Shown here piece after piece: positions 3,804-5,383 of a stretch of 5,383 nt of DNA. The position numbers were made by a program, and so were the translations under genes. Position 1 is the first letter of the stretch. Every line of letters begins with the position of its first letter. The stretch is taken from contig CAJQNE010000236.1 of assembly GCA_905479545.1 (NCBI GenBank), positions 1 through 5,383 on the forward strand, in the 5' to 3' direction. Source of the stretch: an uncultured Gammaproteobacteria bacterium (GTDB lineage: Bacteria; Pseudomonadota; Gammaproteobacteria; CAJQNE01). Under the pieces are notes generated by a model, which was not told the origin of the DNA, ran no database searches, and saw only the letters and a list, made by a program, of their open reading frames with translations.

Positions 3804-5383
3804 ATGGAAACCAGACAAATCGTTCTTATTGGCGCCTTGGCGTTTTTAGGGTTTCTGTTATACCAGGAATGGCAGCAGGACTACGGTATAGCCAATAATC
3901 CGCCGAATATTGAACAATCTGCGGATGGCTTTGCCGATTCTCAGCAAGCTGCGGCGGCACCGCCAGCCATTAACCTACCGGGTGAAACGGCAATGCCCAC
4001 CCCGGACGGCCAAGTTGCTCTACCAGCTGATACCGATGTATCTGCCAATATGGCGGAAGCCGCTAAGACGCTGACCTTGAGTACAGCAACAGTGCAGGCA
4101 AGAACTTCCAGTTTGGGTGCCAGCATTACCGGTCTGAAGTTGTTGAAATATCCGGTTAAGAAGGACATGCCGGATACACCTGTGCAGTTGTTATCTGTTG
4201 ATCCTCGCTACTATTTTGTCGCTGAAGGCGGCGTAGAAATCGCGGGTCGGGCGTCTGGTGTTTTTGGTAATTTGCATAAAGTACCGTGGCAGCAGCTGAG
4301 TGAAACCGATACCAGCGTAATTTATCGACTGGAGTCCGGTGGAGTAACCATCGATAAGACCATTAGTTTTGTGCCGGGTAAGTATCTGATTGATATTAGC
4401 TACGTTGTTGCTAATAACAGCGGCAAGGCGATTAACGCTCAAACCTACGGCCAACTCCGTCGTGCGGATGAAACCAGCATTATTCCGCCCAAGTTTGTTG
4501 CTACCTATATGGGTGGTGCTTATCACGAACAGTTAGAAGGCGAAAAATATCGCTTCGAAAAGCTGAAGTTGAAGAATTTTGAAGACGATAAGGTAGTGAT
4601 TAACCAACAGGGTGGTTGGGTTGCGATGATTCAACATCACTTTACCGCCGCTATTATTCCGCCAACCGATCAACCGCTGAAGATAGAAACGTCGGAAGCC
4701 GATGGCCAATATATTATTAGCTACCATTCAACGGCACCTACCTTGGTGCCAGCGGGCGGTACCACCACATTGACTGAACAGTTGTATGTCGGGCCAAAGT
4801 TGACCGCTAACTTAAAGGCGACTGCTCCGGGCTTAGCCCGTACCGTAGATTATGGTTTTACCACCATTATTTCTGAGCCGTTGTTTTGGGTGCTGCGTAA
4901 GTTCCATAGCCTGACGGGTAACTGGGGTTTTGCGATAATTTTGCTGACCTTATTAGTAAAAATTATCTTTTACTATCCGTCTGAGATGCAATATCGCTCG
5001 ATGGCGAAAATGCGAAAATTTGCACCTAAAATCAAAGCGTTGAAGGAACGTTACGGCGACGACCGAGAGAAACAGTCGGCCGCTATGATGAAGCTGTATA
5101 AGGAAGAAAAATTCAATCCGCTCGGTGGCTGTTTGCCGATGTTGATTCAAATGCCGGCGTTCGTTGCACTGTATTGGGTGCTGATTGAATCGGTAGAGTT
5201 GCGTCAGGCACCGTTCATATTCTGGCTTAACGATCTTACCTCACCGGATCCGCTATACATTCTGCCACTGATATTCGGCGTAAGTATGTTCTTCCAGCAA
5301 CGCATGATGGCAGCTACTTCAGCGATGGATCCGATGCAGGAAAAAGTGATGATGTTTATGCCCATCGGTATGACGATCTTCTT
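3804..5383 (+). CDS. yidC: membrane protein insertase YidC, 3' end cut by window edge
   Basis: Inserts and folds proteins in the inner membrane, alone or with SecYEG. 526 codons are present; E. coli YidC has 548, so roughly 25-35 residues are missing. Residues 1-4 (METR) precede membrane segment 1 (about 5-21). A long periplasmic P1 domain runs to about 345. Segment 2 (about 374-391, NWGFAIILLTLLVKIIFY) carries K386 where E. coli has the functional groove Arg366; Lys here is also usual in Pseudomonas. The basic cytoplasmic C1 loop follows (YRSMAKMRKFAPKIKALKERYGDD), then NPLGGC (438-443) and segment 3, SVELRQAP, segment 4 (about 478-500) and the start of segment 5. The ATG at 3804 has GGA six bases upstream. 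It is the third gene of the cluster and follows rnpA directly, without the usual yidD. Confidence 0.97.
   Translation, partial: METRQIVLIGALAFLGFLLYQEWQQDYGIANNPPNIEQSADGFADSQQAAAAPPAINLPGETAMPTPDGQVALPADTDVSANMAEAAKTLTLSTATVQARTSSLGASITGLKLLKYPVKKDMPDTPVQLLSVDPRYYFVAEGGVEIAGRASGVFGNLHKVPWQQLSETDTSVIYRLESGGVTIDKTISFVPGKYLIDISYVVANNSGKAINAQTYGQLRRADETSIIPPKFVATYMGGAYHEQLEGEKYRFEKLKLKNFEDDKVVINQQGGWVAMIQHHFTAAIIPPTDQPLKIETSEADGQYIISYHSTAPTLVPAGGTTTLTEQLYVGPKLTANLKATAPGLARTVDYGFTTIISEPLFWVLRKFHSLTGNWGFAIILLTLLVKIIFYYPSEMQYRSMAKMRKFAPKIKALKERYGDDREKQSAAMMKLYKEEKFNPLGGCLPMLIQMPAFVALYWVLIESVELRQAPFIFWLNDLTSPDPLYILPLIFGVSMFFQQRMMAATSAMDPMQEKVMMFMPIGMTIF

Noticed and set aside
4191..4727. Two minus-strand frames of 111 and 64 codons opposite yidC
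   Set aside because: They are shadows of the yidC P1 domain coding sequence, which reads through as a continuous recognised protein.
1..5383. A new mobile, defence or metabolic system
   Set aside because: All long frames without overlap are core genes in a conserved order. I see no transposase, integrase, CRISPR-type repeats, tRNA or foreign-looking composition.

Overview
The window is the replication-origin neighbourhood of a bacterial chromosome. The layout is dnaN <- dnaA <- origin region -> rpmH -> rnpA -> yidC, a core order known from Pseudomonas and relatives. Protein similarity is clearly gammaproteobacterial: DnaA and DnaN keep most E. coli/Pseudomonas motifs, and YidC is the long form with a periplasmic P1 domain. 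Moderate GC content and the absence of GATC from the origin suggest a gammaproteobacterium outside the enteric/Vibrio Dam-SeqA group, perhaps near Pseudomonadales/Cellvibrionales. That placement is an inference.

Left part, minus strand. dnaN (beta sliding clamp) runs off the left edge, lacking only about 8-10 C-terminal codons. A 152-base gap with two small palindromes and a weak terminator-like hairpin separates it from dnaA. DnaA has all four domains and the key ATPase and DNA-binding residues. Its 5' end is unclear: there is a TTG directly after a stop, an ATG eight codons later, and no good ribosome binding site for either.

Centre, about 2610-3153, has no convincing gene. The dnaA-proximal half looks like oriC. 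It holds an 84% A+T stretch, two perfect DnaA boxes (TTATCCACA) in opposite orientation, two one-mismatch boxes, a 10-bp inverted repeat built on the TTATCC core, and a full-consensus IHF site. The rpmH-proximal half holds a compact hairpin, a candidate sigma70-type promoter with a GC-rich discriminator, and the rpmH leader.

Right part, plus strand. rpmH (ribosomal protein L34), rnpA (RNase P protein, TTG start) and yidC (membrane insertase, cut at the right edge) form a probable operon. A strong hairpin lies between rpmH and rnpA. yidD, which usually sits between rnpA and yidC, is absent: the gap is only 36 bases.

The genes join replication initiation (DnaA at oriC), processive synthesis (DnaN), translation and tRNA maturation (L34, RnpA) and membrane protein insertion (YidC). 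I see no mobile element, CRISPR array, tRNA, rRNA or new defence or metabolic system. The points worth a second look are details of the origin, the dnaA start, the intergenic hairpin and the missing yidD.
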